Position numbers and translations under genes: made by a program
From: Desulfomicrobium sp.
GTDB lineage: Bacteria; Desulfobacterota; Desulfovibrionia; Desulfovibrionales; Desulfomicrobiaceae
Length of the DNA: 56,672 bases
Direction: 5' to 3'
Assembly: GCA_024709365.1 (NCBI GenBank)
Contig: JANJWV010000118.1
Location: 1 to 56,672, forward strand
Shown here: positions 27,477 through 38,825 of the stretch, in pieces
How the letters are laid out: each line of letters opens with the position of its first letter
Numbering within the stretch: the stretch's first letter is position 1
Notes under the pieces: model-generated
The model's database searches: none
Seen by the model: the letters and a program-made list of their open reading frames with translations, nothing else
Told to the model about the DNA's origin: nothing

Positions 27477-27551
<75 letters not shown>

Positions 27552-27567
27552 TCAACGAGGAGTCGTG

Positions 27568-27594
27568 TTTATAAAGGCCGGTGTCGGCTGTCAA
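27568..27594 (-). promoter_or_regulatory. Promoter of the tRNA cluster
   Basis: On the minus strand a perfect -35 TTGACA (27589-27594) is followed 15 bases later by TATAAA (27568-27573), 17 bases ahead of the first tRNA. The spacing is short; TAAACA with an 18-base spacer is an alternative -10. Confidence 0.65.
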
Positions 27595-27743
27595 CCAAAA
27601 TCTGATTTTTTCTTTTCAGCCGGAAGACAAAGGATTATTCTTATTAAAAGAGGCGTACGCATCCCCCGGGGGTTTACTTTTTGGTGGTCAGTGAATACTA
27701 ACTCTCTCTCCTTAGACAATCGGCCTGTTCAGGAGGATGTACC

Positions 27744-28106
27744 ATGGAAGCCAAGGACCTTGAGTTCTTCAGAGAATATTTGACCAAGATGATTGACGAC
27801 ATCCAGCGTCAGGGCGAGGCGACCATCGAGGAAATGTCGGACAACGTGGAGTACTACTCCGATCCCGCCGACAGGGCCTCGGCCGAGTCAGACCGCACCT
27901 TCACCCTGCGCCTGCGCGACCGGGACCGCAAGCTGATCAAGAAGATCAACGAGGCCCTGGACCGCATCGACGACGGCTCCTTCGGCGTCTGCGAGGACTG
28001 CGGCGAGGACATCGGGATTCCACGCCTCAAGGCGCGTCCCATGACCACGCTGTGCATCGAGTGCAAGAGCCGCCGGGAAGAGGAAGAGCGTCTGCGCGGC
28101 GACTAG
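27744..28106 (+). CDS. dksA: RNA polymerase-binding factor DksA
   Basis: A 120-residue DksA-type protein. A coiled-coil hairpin carries the tip motif DPADRA at 40-45 (the DxxDxA needed for action in the secondary channel), followed by a four-cysteine zinc finger (C83, C86, C104, C107). Together with ppGpp it tunes transcription, notably of rRNA and tRNA genes such as those beside it. AGGAGGATGTACC precedes the ATG. A strong terminator follows. Confidence 0.93.
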   Translation: MEAKDLEFFREYLTKMIDDIQRQGEATIEEMSDNVEYYSDPADRASAESDRTFTLRLRDRDRKLIKKINEALDRIDDGSFGVCEDCGEDIGIPRLKARPMTTLCIECKSRREEEERLRGD

Positions 28107-28135
28107 GGTCGCCCCCGGTCTTCACGTTCATCAAG

Positions 28136-28165
28136 GCGCGTACCGCTCTGGCACGCGCTTTTTTT
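28136..28165 (+). terminator. Terminator after dksA
   Basis: Stem GCGCGT / ACGCGC with an intervening loop, followed by seven T's and, after a G, six more. Confidence 0.8.
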
Positions 28166-28183
28166 GTTTTTTGAAGGACACGC

Positions 28184-29680
28184 ATGGACGCCAGCGTTTT
28201 CCGTTTCGTGGCCGAGGAACTGGCCGCGCGCATCCGGGGCCTGCGCATCGAGAAGGTCTTCGCGCCACTGCCCGACACCTGGACCTTCAGCATGGGCCGG
28301 GCCGGGCATCTCGTGCTGTGCACCGGCAAGCCCACCCCCTTTCTCTTCCTTTCCCCGCACAAGCCGGAAAATCCCCCGTCCCCTTCGGGCCGGGCCATGT
28401 GGCTGCGCAAGCGGCTGCGGGACCGGCGCGTGCACGGAATCGTCTCGGACTGGCCCCGGCGGCGTCTGGCCCTGGAGCTTTCCGCCGGCGAAGGGCGCTG
28501 GCTCGTTCTCGATCTCGCGGCGGCGCCCGCCCTGGTCGACTCCCTGCCGCCGGAATTCGGCGCCGCGCCCGTCTGGCCGGAGCTTGAGCGGATCATCGGC
28601 GAGGACGGGCTGTGGCGCGAACTGCCGCATCTCACGCCGCCCCTGCGCAACCGGCTGCGCTCCATCCCCGAGGAGCAGGCGCGGACCCTGTTGCGGGATA
28701 TCGAGAGCGGCGCCGTCGGGACATTCTATTTCGGGCTGGACCACCGCGGCCGCAGCCAGGTCAGCCTGTGGCCCCTCGAAGGCGGCGGCGCCTGCGTGAG
28801 CGTCCTGGAGGCCGCGCAGCAGGCCCACGGCCGGACCCTGGCCGACATGGCCAGGGCGCACGGCGGGGAGGACGACGCGAGGTCCCGCAACATCCGGCGC
28901 ATCGAACGCGCCCTGGCGCGGGTGGAGGCGGACCGGACCCGCCTCGGGGAGATGGTCGCCATGCGTGAAAAGGGGCTCGCGCTGCAGGCCCATCTGCACG
29001 GCCTGGACAAGGACGCCCGTCTGGCGGTGGTCCGGCTCTGCGACGGGGACGGCCGGGAGCTGGAGCTCCGCCTGGACCCCGGAGTGACCGTGCGTGAGAA
29101 CATGACCAGATTTTTCGGCCGCGCGGCCAAGGGGGAGCGGGGCATGGGCATCGTCGCCGCCAGGATTCAGGCCCTGCGCCGGGAACTGGACGACGCGAAG
29201 GCGGGCCGCATCGGGCCGGCAGCGCCGCCCGATAAACAGCTGTCACCGGTCGCGCCGGGCCCTTTGCCCGCCAAGTACAGGGGCATCAAGGTCGGGGCCT
29301 ACCGCTCCTCCGACGGCTTCCTCATCCTGCGCGGCCGCAGCGCCCAGGCCAACCATCAGTTGCTGACCAAGGCCGCCAGCCCCTTCGACTACTGGCTGCA
29401 CGCCCAGGACGGACCAGGCGCCCATGTCGTGGTCAGGCGCGATTTCCCGGCCCAGGAGGTCCCCGAACGGACCATCCAGGAGGCCGCCGCCCTGGCCGCC
29501 CTGGCCAGCCACCTGAAGATGGCCGACCGCGGCGACGTGCTGCTGTGCCTGGTCAGGGACGTGCGGACCATCAAGGGGGCGAACCTGGGCATGGTCGGCG
29601 TGGACAAGGTCCTGCGCACGGTCCGGCCGGTCATCGATCCCGCCCTCGAAGAGCGGCTGCGCCTCGATATGGGGAGCTGA
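28184..29680 (+). CDS. NFACT family protein (Rqc2/RqcH-related)
   Basis: A 498-residue protein. The N-terminal ~190 residues are NFACT-N-like (MDASVFRFVAEELAARIRG), the middle is an Arg-rich coiled coil, and the C-terminal ~110 residues are the RNA-binding NFACT-R/DUF814 domain (PFDYWLHAQDGPGAHVVV, GDVLLCLVRDVRTIKG). RqcH proteins bind stalled 50S subunits and add alanine tails. By eye, the Asp-Arg pair required for tRNA recruitment in RqcH aligns with Arg-Arg here (SDWPRRRLAL), so tailing activity is uncertain. It is also shorter than the usual ~570 residues. Confidence 0.85.
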   Translation: MDASVFRFVAEELAARIRGLRIEKVFAPLPDTWTFSMGRAGHLVLCTGKPTPFLFLSPHKPENPPSPSGRAMWLRKRLRDRRVHGIVSDWPRRRLALELSAGEGRWLVLDLAAAPALVDSLPPEFGAAPVWPELERIIGEDGLWRELPHLTPPLRNRLRSIPEEQARTLLRDIESGAVGTFYFGLDHRGRSQVSLWPLEGGGACVSVLEAAQQAHGRTLADMARAHGGEDDARSRNIRRIERALARVEADRTRLGEMVAMREKGLALQAHLHGLDKDARLAVVRLCDGDGRELELRLDPGVTVRENMTRFFGRAAKGERGMGIVAARIQALRRELDDAKAGRIGPAAPPDKQLSPVAPGPLPAKYRGIKVGAYRSSDGFLILRGRSAQANHQLLTKAASPFDYWLHAQDGPGAHVVVRRDFPAQEVPERTIQEAAALAALASHLKMADRGDVLLCLVRDVRTIKGANLGMVGVDKVLRTVRPVIDPALEERLRLDMGS

Positions 29681-29740
29681 CTTTACATGAGCCGCGGGAA
29701 GACTTAGGTCTTGCGGCCACACTATCTGTGCGAGGTGTAC

Positions 29741-30733
29741 ATGCTTATCGATTCCCACGGCCGCAAGGTGAGCTACCTGCGGCTGAGCATAACCGACCGC
29801 TGCAACCTGCGCTGCCTGTACTGCAGGCCCCAGAGCGAATGGGTATTCCTGCCCCATGAGCAGATCCTGACCTTCGAGGAGATGTTCGAACTGGTGGACG
29901 TGGCCAAGATCGCCGGCGTCGAGAAGGTCCGGCTCACGGGCGGGGAGCCTTTCGCCCGCAAGGGCTTCATCCCCTTCCTGGCCCGGCTGCACGCCAAATA
30001 CCCGTCGCTGGACCTGCGCATCACCACCAACGGCACCATGCTGGCCGGGCGCGTGCAGGAGCTGCGCGAGGCCGGAGTGACCTGCCTGAACATCTCCCTG
30101 GACACCCTGCAGCGTGCGAAGTTTGAGGAAATCACCGGCGTTGACGGGTACGGGCTTGTCCGTGAGGGCATCGACGCCTGCCTGGATGCGGGGATGCGGG
30201 TCAAGATCAACGTCGTGGCCCTGAAGGGCATCAACGACGACGAGTTGCCGGAATTCGTGGATTTCGCGCGTGATCTCGGCGTGGACGTGCGCTTCATCGA
30301 GTTCATGCCCATCGGCTACCAGTCGCGCTGGAGCCGCGAGAACTACTGGCCGGCCAAGGACATCGTCGCGGCGGTGGAGGGGCTCGTGCCTCTGGACGAG
30401 GTGCGCGAGGCCTCCCGCAACAGCGGCCCGGCCAAGATGTACAAGATCGCGGGCGGATCCGGGCGCATCGGCGTCATCTCGGCCGTCAGCAACCATTTCT
30501 GCGAGAGCTGCAACCGTTTCCGGGTCACCTCGGACGGCAAGCTGCGGACGTGCCTCTTTTCCGACAAGGAGTACGACGTGCGCGCCATCCTGCGCAACCC
30601 GCAGCACTCCACCCAGGAGTTGCTCGACCTCTTCGCCAGGGCCAATCAGGAAAAGCCCATGGGCTACCGGCTGCTGCAGGATCGCCAGACCAACCAGGTC
30701 TGCGACCGGGCCATGACGGCCATCGGCGGCTAG
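29741..30733 (+). CDS. moaA: GTP 3',8-cyclase MoaA
   Basis: A 330-residue radical-SAM enzyme for the first step of molybdopterin synthesis. The SAM-cluster motif CNLRCLYC places cysteines at 21, 25 and 28. The second, GTP-binding cluster uses C254, C257 and C271 (FCESCNRFR, then LRTC). The C-terminus ends in the Gly-Gly that completes the active site. The ATG at 29741 follows GAGGTG. The MoaE-like gene lies 6 kb away on the other strand. Molybdopterin is needed for formate dehydrogenases and similar enzymes. Confidence 0.94.
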   Translation: MLIDSHGRKVSYLRLSITDRCNLRCLYCRPQSEWVFLPHEQILTFEEMFELVDVAKIAGVEKVRLTGGEPFARKGFIPFLARLHAKYPSLDLRITTNGTMLAGRVQELREAGVTCLNISLDTLQRAKFEEITGVDGYGLVREGIDACLDAGMRVKINVVALKGINDDELPEFVDFARDLGVDVRFIEFMPIGYQSRWSRENYWPAKDIVAAVEGLVPLDEVREASRNSGPAKMYKIAGGSGRIGVISAVSNHFCESCNRFRVTSDGKLRTCLFSDKEYDVRAILRNPQHSTQELLDLFARANQEKPMGYRLLQDRQTNQVCDRAMTAIGG

Positions 30734-31110
30734 GGCTTTTTCGGGCGGATCAGGTCGTCCACGGCCTCGGGCGTGGCCGGGATGGACAAGGTGGGGCGGC
30801 TGCCTTCCAGCACCTTGTCCAGGTCGAGGGTTTCGATGCGGATGTCCGAGCCGAAGGCGTCCTCCTGCAGGGCCAGGTACGCGGTCTTGGAGAACGCGCG
30901 GGTCCTGGCCCACCACGAGCTGCCCTTCTGTTCCCAGAAGCGCTGCCCCGAGCGGTAGGCGTAGAGGCCGGAGCAGGCAAGAAATGCGAGATTGGTCTTG
31001 ATGGCCGTCACGAATGCTTTCCTCACCATGCCTCTTGCTTCCTGGAAAGCAAGCTGCGTTTCCGGCCTGACGGCCGGCAGGTTGCCAGTGGTTCGTTTGT
31101 CGTCTTTCAT
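30730..31110 (-). CDS. Hypothetical protein, 126 aa
   Basis: I recognise no family. The N-terminal ~30 residues are polar, then AFVTAIKTNLAFLACSGLYAY could be a short membrane or buried helix. The C-terminal half is acidic (ALQEDAFGSDIRIETLDLDKVL) and ends LIRPKKP. The ATG at 31110 has only a distant GAGG. Its end overlaps the moaA stop by four bases, tail to tail, and it diverges from phoH. Confidence 0.55.
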   Translation of the reverse strand: MKDDKRTTGNLPAVRPETQLAFQEARGMVRKAFVTAIKTNLAFLACSGLYAYRSGQRFWEQKGSSWWARTRAFSKTAYLALQEDAFGSDIRIETLDLDKVLEGSRPTLSIPATPEAVDDLIRPKKP

Positions 31111-31254
31111 ATGATATGTGGCCTCGCGGCCCTGTGATGCTTCACTTTTCGGTATGTAGGTGCGGACGCATTCCTCTACGGAACTCCGCATGGTTTTGCA
31201 AATGCGCAGCCGTCGCCCGGCCGGGGCGGCCTTTTCGGCGCACCACGAGGACTC

Positions 31255-32234
<980 letters not shown>

Positions 32235-32235
<1 letters not shown>

Positions 32236-32678
32236 TGCTGCATCTGGAGCAATGCGTCGCGGCCGACCCGCGCTTTCCTCTCTCGGGGCCTGAGCTCATG
32301 GAGATTTTCGAGGGCCTGGCCGGGTGCTTCGGCCTGGACGAGTGGGAGCTCTCCCTGCGCCTGGTGGACGACCGGGAGATGGCCGAACTGAACGGCTCCT
32401 TCATGGGCTGCCTGGGGCCCACCAACATCCTGAGCTTCCCCGGCGGCGAGGGCGACTGGCTCGGGGACCTCGTCCTGTCCGTGGACACCCTGGCCCGCGA
32501 GACGCGCCTCTACAACCAGGACCCCCACGAATACACCGTGCGCCTGCTGGCCCACGGCCTGCTGCACCTCATGGGCCACGACCACGGCCCGGAGATGGAC
32601 GATCTGACGGACCTGGCCGTGGCCGCGGTCCGGCCAGACCCGCAAGCGTCCGTCAGCCGCATCTTCCCCTCGATCTGA
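32235..32678 (+). CDS. ybeY: Endoribonuclease YbeY
   Basis: A 147-residue metalloprotein for 16S rRNA 3'-end maturation and ribosome quality control. The zinc motif H-x3-H-x5-H is intact at His107, His111 and His117 ([12 protein letters not shown]). [10 protein letters not shown] and [10 protein letters not shown] are typical. It starts one base inside phoH. Its end overlaps the convergent YcaO gene by 26 bases. Confidence 0.93.
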
Positions 32679-34305
32679 GCACGTCCCGCCACAGGCGGGG
32701 ACTGACGCGCGTGAAGCGGTCGAAGTCCGAGACGATCTCAAGCCCCGGCACGATGGCCCGGTACACGGGCAGCCGCAGTTCCCTTTTCGTCAGGTTGACG
32801 TAGACGGGTTCGTACCCCCTGTCTTCCAGGATGGCTTCGAGCAGGGCCAGGTCGCCTGCGGCCGAGCCCGTCGAGTGGTCCGGCAGGTCTTCGAGCAGGC
32901 GCACCGGAAGGTCGCGCGGGCCCTCGGCCGAAGCCGGGCCTCCGGGAAAGGGGAAGGGCGTCTCGGTCAGGGCCGAGATGGCGGCGCGGCGGCCCGAGAG
33001 GGACGCACCCGTGGCCTTGACCAGCCCCCCCTCGGCCAGGTGCACGAAGCACTTGTAGCAGGGCACGCCCAGTTCCGTGGTCAGGTCCTGGAAGACGGGA
33101 TCGACGCCCTGCTCCCGGTATCGTTCCAGAAGCTCCCGCACGTCGTCGTCGCGGCTTTCCACGCGGAAACATCTCGCGGGGTCGAAGACCCTGACGGCCT
33201 CGGCGTCTCGCTCGATGACCTCCAGCAGTCCGCTGACCTTGGCCTCTTCGGGCGTGTTGCCCGAGGCCAGGCCCGTGGAGCCCAGGCCGCTGAAGAGGCG
33301 GACTTCGTCGAGGTTGGTGAACAGGTACACGGCCTGCAGCGGGACCAGCCTGGTTTCGCCGCGACGTCCCCGGCCCGCGATCCAGTGCAGGGGCTGGTCC
33401 GCGTACGGGACTTCCAGGCGCATGGAATTCGGGTCCAGGGCCTCGTCTCCAAGTTCGCTGAAGGGTGCGACCCGGATTTCCCCGTCTTCCTGGCTGCCCG
33501 AGACGCGCATGTCGCGGATGTCGGCGAAGGAGCTGTAGCGCTCGACGATCTCCATGGCCAGGGAGACGCGGGCGTCGTCCATGGTCAGGCCCCGGCCGTA
33601 GCTGGTCATGAGCCCCTGCAGGCGGTGGTCGAAGGCGCCGCAGCGCGTGGCGCGGTCCAGCCGCCAGCGGCGCAGCAGACCCCATGGGGCCAGGGAGGCG
33701 TGATGGCGCATCTCGGGTCCGTCCAGGACGCCCAGGCCGTAGAGCCGCTCCTCGGCCAGGGCACGGGTGGCCTCGGCGGGCCGCCGCGGGCAGGGGGCGG
33801 GCAGTTCCAGGGAGGCCCGGATGCGGGCCGGGTCCGTCGTCGGAGCGTCGGGCGCAGCGTCCAGGGCGTCGTCGGCCGGGTCGGCGGGCAGGGGGGCGTG
33901 TTCGAAGATGTTCGCGGCCAGGAGGCGGCTTGCACGCGCGTGCAGGTCGTGGTCGGGCAGGGCGGCGCTGGCCAGGAAAAGCTGGGGCGAGCGGCCCTTG
34001 AGCCCGTCGAGCGCGGGGCGCATTTCCGGCCACAGGTCCCGCAGGCCCGGGGTCAGAAGCACGGTTTCGAGGACCAGGGCGCGGACCGTCTCGTCGGGGG
34101 CGTCGAAGAGGGCGCGCAGTTGCGCCGGGGGCATGGCGGCCAGTTGCGGCCGGACGTGGGCGCGCATGAACTCGTCGCCGGGCAGCCTGCGGACGTGGTC
34201 CAGGCATTGTTCCAGGGTCAGGGGTTCGGCGGGTTCGGGGGTGAAGTAGGCCACCCCCAGGAGACTGTCCTGATGGGCGAGCCGGTAGCGCATGGTAGGG
34301 GTCAC
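32653..34305 (-). CDS. YcaO-domain protein, second copy
   Basis: A 550-residue protein. The N-terminal ~190 residues form a helical, Ala/Leu/Pro-rich domain ([19 protein letters not shown]). The rest is a YcaO domain with the glutamate helices [30 protein letters not shown] and [12 protein letters not shown]. It lacks the TPR tail of the first YcaO and the two share little outside motifs. GTG at 34305 is taken as the start because AAGGAG lies seven bases upstream; an ATG at 34293 has no site. The substrate is unknown. Confidence 0.8.
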   Translation of the reverse strand: MTPTMRYRLAHQDSLLGVAYFTPEPAEPLTLEQCLDHVRRLPGDEFMRAHVRPQLAAMPPAQLRALFDAPDETVRALVLETVLLTPGLRDLWPEMRPALDGLKGRSPQLFLASAALPDHDLHARASRLLAANIFEHAPLPADPADDALDAAPDAPTTDPARIRASLELPAPCPRRPAEATRALAEERLYGLGVLDGPEMRHHASLAPWGLLRRWRLDRATRCGAFDHRLQGLMTSYGRGLTMDDARVSLAMEIVERYSSFADIRDMRVSGSQEDGEIRVAPFSELGDEALDPNSMRLEVPYADQPLHWIAGRGRRGETRLVPLQAVYLFTNLDEVRLFSGLGSTGLASGNTPEEAKVSGLLEVIERDAEAVRVFDPARCFRVESRDDDVRELLERYREQGVDPVFQDLTTELGVPCYKCFVHLAEGGLVKATGASLSGRRAAISALTETPFPFPGGPASAEGPRDLPVRLLEDLPDHSTGSAAGDLALLEAILEDRGYEPVYVNLTKRELRLPVYRAIVPGLEIVSDFDRFTRVSPRLWRDVLRSRGRCG

Positions 34306-34381
34306 GTCGAAGCTCCTTGCGTGGTTTTGCGGGCCATTGGTACCTATCTTGCTTGAAATCGCCTGCCAAGGAGATGCTGTC

Positions 34382-35008
34382 ATGAAATTTTTCATTCTCT
34401 GTGCCTGCGCCCTGCTCGTGGTGGGGTGCGCATCCGCGGACCGATACGACGTGAACCTTTACGGGATCGACTATCAGGACGACGCCGAGATCCTGATGGG
34501 CGAACTGGTCGAGGCGGTGACGCCCGTGTCCATGCCCGACACGGGCTACCGGGCTCTGATCGTGCCCTTCGCCCTGCGGCAGGACATCGCCGTTCGCAAG
34601 GACGTGGGCCGGGAGATGGCCGACATCTTCAGACGCGCGTGGCTTGAGCGCCGGGTCTTCGGGGCCATGGAGTACGACTCCTCGAAGCCCTGGACCGGGC
34701 TGGACGCGGCCATGTCCGCGGCCAGAGCCAAGGGCGCCAATATTCTGGTCACGGGCAACGTTTCCCAGTTTTACGAGGGGGGCGGCGCGGGCCGGACATC
34801 CGTCGGCGTCACGGCCGAGGTGTACTGGGTGCCCGACGGGACCCTGATCTGGTCCGCGGCCCAGGCTGCGGCCATGGAGGCCGGCCCCGCCAAGGACTAT
34901 GTCGTGGTCCGCAGCCAGGTGCGTCTGCCCGAGAACCCCACCTTCGCCGTCATGCGCGCCCTGTCCCTGAGCATGGCCGACGGCTTCGCCCGCCACCTGC
35001 GCCCGTAA
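34382..35008 (+). CDS. Outer-membrane or periplasmic lipoprotein, unknown
   Basis: A 208-residue protein with a short signal peptide and lipobox (LVVGC, lipid Cys16). The mature part has YRALIVPFALRQDI, then an alpha/beta stretch GANILVTGNVSQFYEGG that recalls the family of lipoproteins scaffolding secretion or surface structures, but I cannot assign one. AAGGAG is eight bases before the ATG. It diverges from the second YcaO gene and ends in a clear terminator. Confidence 0.75.
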   Translation: MKFFILCACALLVVGCASADRYDVNLYGIDYQDDAEILMGELVEAVTPVSMPDTGYRALIVPFALRQDIAVRKDVGREMADIFRRAWLERRVFGAMEYDSSKPWTGLDAAMSAARAKGANILVTGNVSQFYEGGGAGRTSVGVTAEVYWVPDGTLIWSAAQAAAMEAGPAKDYVVVRSQVRLPENPTFAVMRALSLSMADGFARHLRP

Positions 35009-35035
35009 CGCCGCCACAGCTTGTGACCACCCGTG

Positions 35036-35066
35036 AGCCGACGTGTATTCGTCGGCTTTTTTATTT
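35036..35066 (+). terminator. Terminator after lipoprotein gene
   Basis: Stem AGCCGACG / CGTCGGCT (8 bp, six-base loop) followed by a run of T's. Confidence 0.85.
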
Positions 35067-35182
35067 TTATTTCGTGGTGTTGCAATTCCCTTTACAAACC
35101 ATGAACAAGCTTTGTAGGAAAAAATTTTTTGCGTTTACGCACGCAACATTCAAACCGTATCTCCGGATGATCGGGTGACACC

Positions 35183-36079
35183 ATGAAGCACTTTCTATCC
35201 ATACTGGATCTCAAGGCCACCGAGGCCATGGACCTTGTCAGGCGGGCCAAGGAGATGAAGGACACGGACTACCGGTCCACGCTGCTGGCCGGCAAGACCC
35301 TGGCCATGATCTTCGAGAAGGCCTCCACGCGCACGCGCGTCTCCTTTGACGTCGGCATCCGCCACCTCGGCGGCAGCACCATCTTCATGACGCCGGCCGA
35401 CTCCCAGCTGGGACGCAGCGAGCCCCTGGCCGACACGGCCCGGGTCCTCTCCCGATACGTGCAGGGCATGGTCGTGCGCACCTTCGCCCAGAAGAACGTC
35501 GAGGAACTGGCGCGCTGGGGTTCCATCCCGGTGGTCAACGCTTTGACGGACCTCTACCACCCCTGCCAGGTCATGAGCGACATGCTGACGATCTACGAGC
35601 GGACCACGAACCTGACGGACCTCGTCGTGTCCTGGATCGGCGACGGCAACAACATGGCCCACTCCTGGATCAACGCCAGCATCTACTTCGGCTTTCAGCT
35701 GAACCTGGCCTGCCCCGAGGGCTACATGCCGAAGACGGCGGTGCTGGAACGGGCCCTCAAGATGGGCGCCAAGGTCTACATCACCGACGACCCGAAGGCC
35801 GCCATCGCCGGATCGCATTTCGTCAACACCGACGTCTGGGCCTCCATGGGTCAGGAGGCCGAGCAGAAACGCCGCGAGAAGGCCTTCGCCGGGTATCAGG
35901 TCAACGAGGAGCTCCTGGCCCTGGCCGACCCGTCGGCCAAGGTCCTGCACTGCCTGCCCGCCCACCGCGGCGAGGAGGTCAGCGAGGATGTCTTCGAGGG
36001 GCCGAGGTCCATCGTCTTCGACCAGGCCGAGAACCGTCTGCACATGCAGAAGGCCATCCTGGAATGGATTTACAGCTGA
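35183..36079 (+). CDS. argF: Ornithine carbamoyltransferase
   Basis: This enzyme makes citrulline from ornithine and carbamoyl phosphate in arginine synthesis. The 298-residue chain has the carbamoyl-phosphate loop STRTR (48-52), HPCQ, DGNNMAHSW and the ornithine motif HCLPAHRGEE. First gene of an argF-argG-argH operon. The ribosome site (CGGGTG) is weak. The upstream 100 bases are AT-rich and hold a TTACAAA/TTTGTAG inverted repeat of unclear meaning. Confidence 0.95.
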   Translation: MKHFLSILDLKATEAMDLVRRAKEMKDTDYRSTLLAGKTLAMIFEKASTRTRVSFDVGIRHLGGSTIFMTPADSQLGRSEPLADTARVLSRYVQGMVVRTFAQKNVEELARWGSIPVVNALTDLYHPCQVMSDMLTIYERTTNLTDLVVSWIGDGNNMAHSWINASIYFGFQLNLACPEGYMPKTAVLERALKMGAKVYITDDPKAAIAGSHFVNTDVWASMGQEAEQKRREKAFAGYQVNEELLALADPSAKVLHCLPAHRGEEVSEDVFEGPRSIVFDQAENRLHMQKAILEWIYS

Positions 36080-36115
36080 GGCGGCGAGTCCGCTCTACAT
36101 AAAGGAGAAGTTTTC

Positions 36116-37327
36116 ATGCGCAAGATCGAAAAAGTCGTTCTGGCCTATTCCGGCGGTCTCGACACCTCCGCCATCCTGAAATGGATCAGGAAGACCTACG
36201 AGTGCGAGGTCATCACCATGACCGCCGACCTGGGCCAGGGCGAGGAACTCGACGGCCTGGAGGACAAGGCCCTCAAGACCGGCGCCACCAAGGCCTACGT
36301 GGTGGACCTGCAGGAGGAGTTCGTCGCCGACTACGTCTTCCCCATGTTCCGGGCCAACGCCGTCTACGAGGGCGGGTACCTGCTCGGCACGTCCATCGCC
36401 CGGCCCCTCATCGCCAAGAAGATGGTCGAGATCGCCCTGGCCGAAGGGGCCCAGGCCGTGGCCCACGGCGCCACGGGCAAGGGCAACGACCAGGTCCGCT
36501 TCGAGCTTTCGACCTTGGCCCTGGCGCCGCACCTGAAGACCATCGCTCCCTGGCGCGAATGGGACCTCAACTCCCGCACGCAGCTTCTGGAATTCTGCAA
36601 GGAAAACGGCATCCCCGTGCCCGTGACCAAGGAGAAGCCCTATTCCTGCGACCGCAACCTCCTGCACCTGAGCTTCGAGGGCGGCGAGCTGGAAGACCCG
36701 TGGTCCGAACCCGGCCCGGGCACCTACCAGATGAGCGTCGACCCCGAGCAGGCGCCCGACAAGGCCGAGGTCATCACCCTTGATTTCGAGAAGGGCAACC
36801 CCGTGGCCCTGAACGGCCAGACCCTGTCCCCGGCCAAGATGCTCGCCGCCCTGAACGAGCTGGGCGGACGCCACGGCATCGGCCGCCTGGACATGGTCGA
36901 GAACCGCTTCGTGGGCATGAAGTCCCGCGGCGTGTACGAGACCCCGGGCGGGGCCATCCTGCAGCGCGCCCACCGCGACCTGGAGGGCGTGTGCATGGAC
37001 CGCGAGCTGCTGCACCTGCGCGACACCCTCATCCCGCGCTACGCCGAGATGGTCTACAACGGCTACTGGTTCGCGCCCGAGCGCGAGGCCCTGCAGGCCT
37101 TCATGGACAAGGCCCAGGAGACGGTCACCGGCACGGTGCGCCTCAAACTCTACAAGGGCGGCGTGTACCCTCTGGGCCGCAAGTCCCCGTATTCGCTCTA
37201 CAACCCGGAGCTGGCCACCTTCGAGAAGGACGAGGTCTACAACCAGGCCGACGCCGCCGGCTTCATCAAGCTGCACGGTCTGCGCCTGCAGGCCCGCCAG
37301 CCCTTCCTGAACAAGATCAAGGGCTAG
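36116..37327 (+). CDS. argG: Argininosuccinate synthase
   Basis: It joins citrulline and aspartate using ATP. The 403-residue chain starts with the PP-loop AYSGGLDTS (10-18) and contains [13 protein letters not shown] and [10 protein letters not shown], all family hallmarks. AAAGGAG precedes the ATG. It lies 36 bases after argF and three bases before argH, so the three are co-transcribed. Confidence 0.96.
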   Translation: MRKIEKVVLAYSGGLDTSAILKWIRKTYECEVITMTADLGQGEELDGLEDKALKTGATKAYVVDLQEEFVADYVFPMFRANAVYEGGYLLGTSIARPLIAKKMVEIALAEGAQAVAHGATGKGNDQVRFELSTLALAPHLKTIAPWREWDLNSRTQLLEFCKENGIPVPVTKEKPYSCDRNLLHLSFEGGELEDPWSEPGPGTYQMSVDPEQAPDKAEVITLDFEKGNPVALNGQTLSPAKMLAALNELGGRHGIGRLDMVENRFVGMKSRGVYETPGGAILQRAHRDLEGVCMDRELLHLRDTLIPRYAEMVYNGYWFAPEREALQAFMDKAQETVTGTVRLKLYKGGVYPLGRKSPYSLYNPELATFEKDEVYNQADAAGFIKLHGLRLQARQPFLNKIKG

Positions 37328-37330
37328 GAC

Positions 37331-38731
37331 ATGAGCGCGGCATCCAAGGAAAAGAAATTGTGGGGCGGCCGGTTCAGCGGGGACACCGCCCCCCTGGTCG
37401 AGCGCTACACGTGCTCCGTGGGCTTCGACTCGCGGCTGTGTGCCCAAGATATCGACGGCTCCAAGGCCCATGCGGCCATGCTGGCGAAGCAGGGCATCAT
37501 CACCCCGGCCGACTGCGAAGCCATCCATCAGGGCCTTGAGCAGATCCGGGCCGAGATAAAGGCCGGGACCTTCGTCTGGCGCGAGGACCTCGAAGACGTG
37601 CACATGAACATCGAGCACCGCCTGACGGAGCTCGTCGGCACGCCGGGCCAGAAGCTGCACACCGGGCGCTCCCGAAACGACCAGGTGGCGCTGGATTTCC
37701 GGCTCTTTGTGTCCGCCTGCCTGGAAGAATGGGCCGAGAACCTCAAGGCGCTGGTCGGCGTGCTCGTGCAGCGGGCCGAAGAGAACCAGGGCGTGCTGCT
37801 GCCCGGCTGCACCCATTTTCAGCCCGCCCAGCCCGTCAGCCTGGCTCAGCACCTGCTGGCCTACGCCCAGATGTTTCGCCGCGACCACGACCGCGTGCGC
37901 GACGCCCTGAAGCGCGTGCGCGTCTCGCCGCTGGGGGCCGCGGCCCTGGCCGGCACCACGCACCCACTGGACCCGGCGCAGGTGGCCGGGACCCTGAACC
38001 TCGGCGGTACTTTCGCCAACAGCATGGACGCCGTCTCGGACCGCGACTTCGTGCTGGAGGCCGTCTTCTGCGGAAGTCTCGTCATGATGCACCTCTCGCG
38101 CCTGTGCGAGGAGATCATCATCTGGGCCAACCCGCAGTTCGGCTTCGTGCGCCTGCCCGACGCCTACTCCACGGGCTCGTCCATCATGCCCCAGAAGAAG
38201 AACCCCGACGTGGCCGAGCTCATGCGCGGCAAGACGGGCCGCGTCTACGGCGACCTCATGGCCCTGCTGACCCTCATGAAGGGCCTGCCCCTGGCCTACA
38301 ACCGCGACATGCAGGAGGACAAGGAACCCTTCCTCGACACCCACGACACGGTGTCGCCGTCCCTGGCCATCATGGCCGGCATGCTCTCGGAACTGGGCTT
38401 CAACGCCGAACGCATGCGCCGGGCCCTCAAGGCCGGCTTCCTCAACGCCACGGAACTGGCTGACTACCTGGCGGCCAAGGGCGTGCCCTTCCGCCAGGCC
38501 CACCACATCACCGGCGCGGCAGTGGCTTTCGCCGAGGAACGCGGGATCGGCCTTGAGGACATGAGCCTCGAGGATCTGCGGCGCTTTTCCGCCGACATCG
38601 GCGAGGACGTCTTTGCCGTTCTCGACTACGACAATGCCGTCGCCCGCCGGCACGTGCCCGGTGGCACGGGTCCCGATTCGGTCGGCGCGCAGGTTTCCGA
38701 ACTCTCGTCCTGGCTGTCGGAGCCGGCCTAG
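37331..38731 (+). CDS. argH: Argininosuccinate lyase
   Basis: It splits argininosuccinate into arginine and fumarate, finishing the pathway. The 466-residue chain has [14 protein letters not shown], the catalytic [13 protein letters not shown] loop near residue 282 and a tetrameric all-helical core. It lies three bases after argG. A terminator follows. Confidence 0.96.
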   Translation: MSAASKEKKLWGGRFSGDTAPLVERYTCSVGFDSRLCAQDIDGSKAHAAMLAKQGIITPADCEAIHQGLEQIRAEIKAGTFVWREDLEDVHMNIEHRLTELVGTPGQKLHTGRSRNDQVALDFRLFVSACLEEWAENLKALVGVLVQRAEENQGVLLPGCTHFQPAQPVSLAQHLLAYAQMFRRDHDRVRDALKRVRVSPLGAAALAGTTHPLDPAQVAGTLNLGGTFANSMDAVSDRDFVLEAVFCGSLVMMHLSRLCEEIIIWANPQFGFVRLPDAYSTGSSIMPQKKNPDVAELMRGKTGRVYGDLMALLTLMKGLPLAYNRDMQEDKEPFLDTHDTVSPSLAIMAGMLSELGFNAERMRRALKAGFLNATELADYLAAKGVPFRQAHHITGAAVAFAEERGIGLEDMSLEDLRRFSADIGEDVFAVLDYDNAVARRHVPGGTGPDSVGAQVSELSSWLSEPA

Positions 38732-38789
38732 TTTCGTCGTTTTTGACGGACAGGGTCCAAGCGCGTCGACTACGTCGCGCGTCGTACCG

Positions 38790-38825
38790 AAAGCCCTCGT
38801 CGCACCAGCGGCGGGGGCTTTTTTG
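38790..38825 (+). terminator. Terminator after argH
   Basis: A stem pairing AAAGCCC..CGTCGC with GCGGCG..GGGCTTTT, with one mismatch, followed by TTTTTT. Confidence 0.7.

Noticed and set aside
36095..38653. 852-codon minus-strand frame opposite argG and argH
   Set aside because: It spans two certain genes and their junction and has no recognisable sequence.
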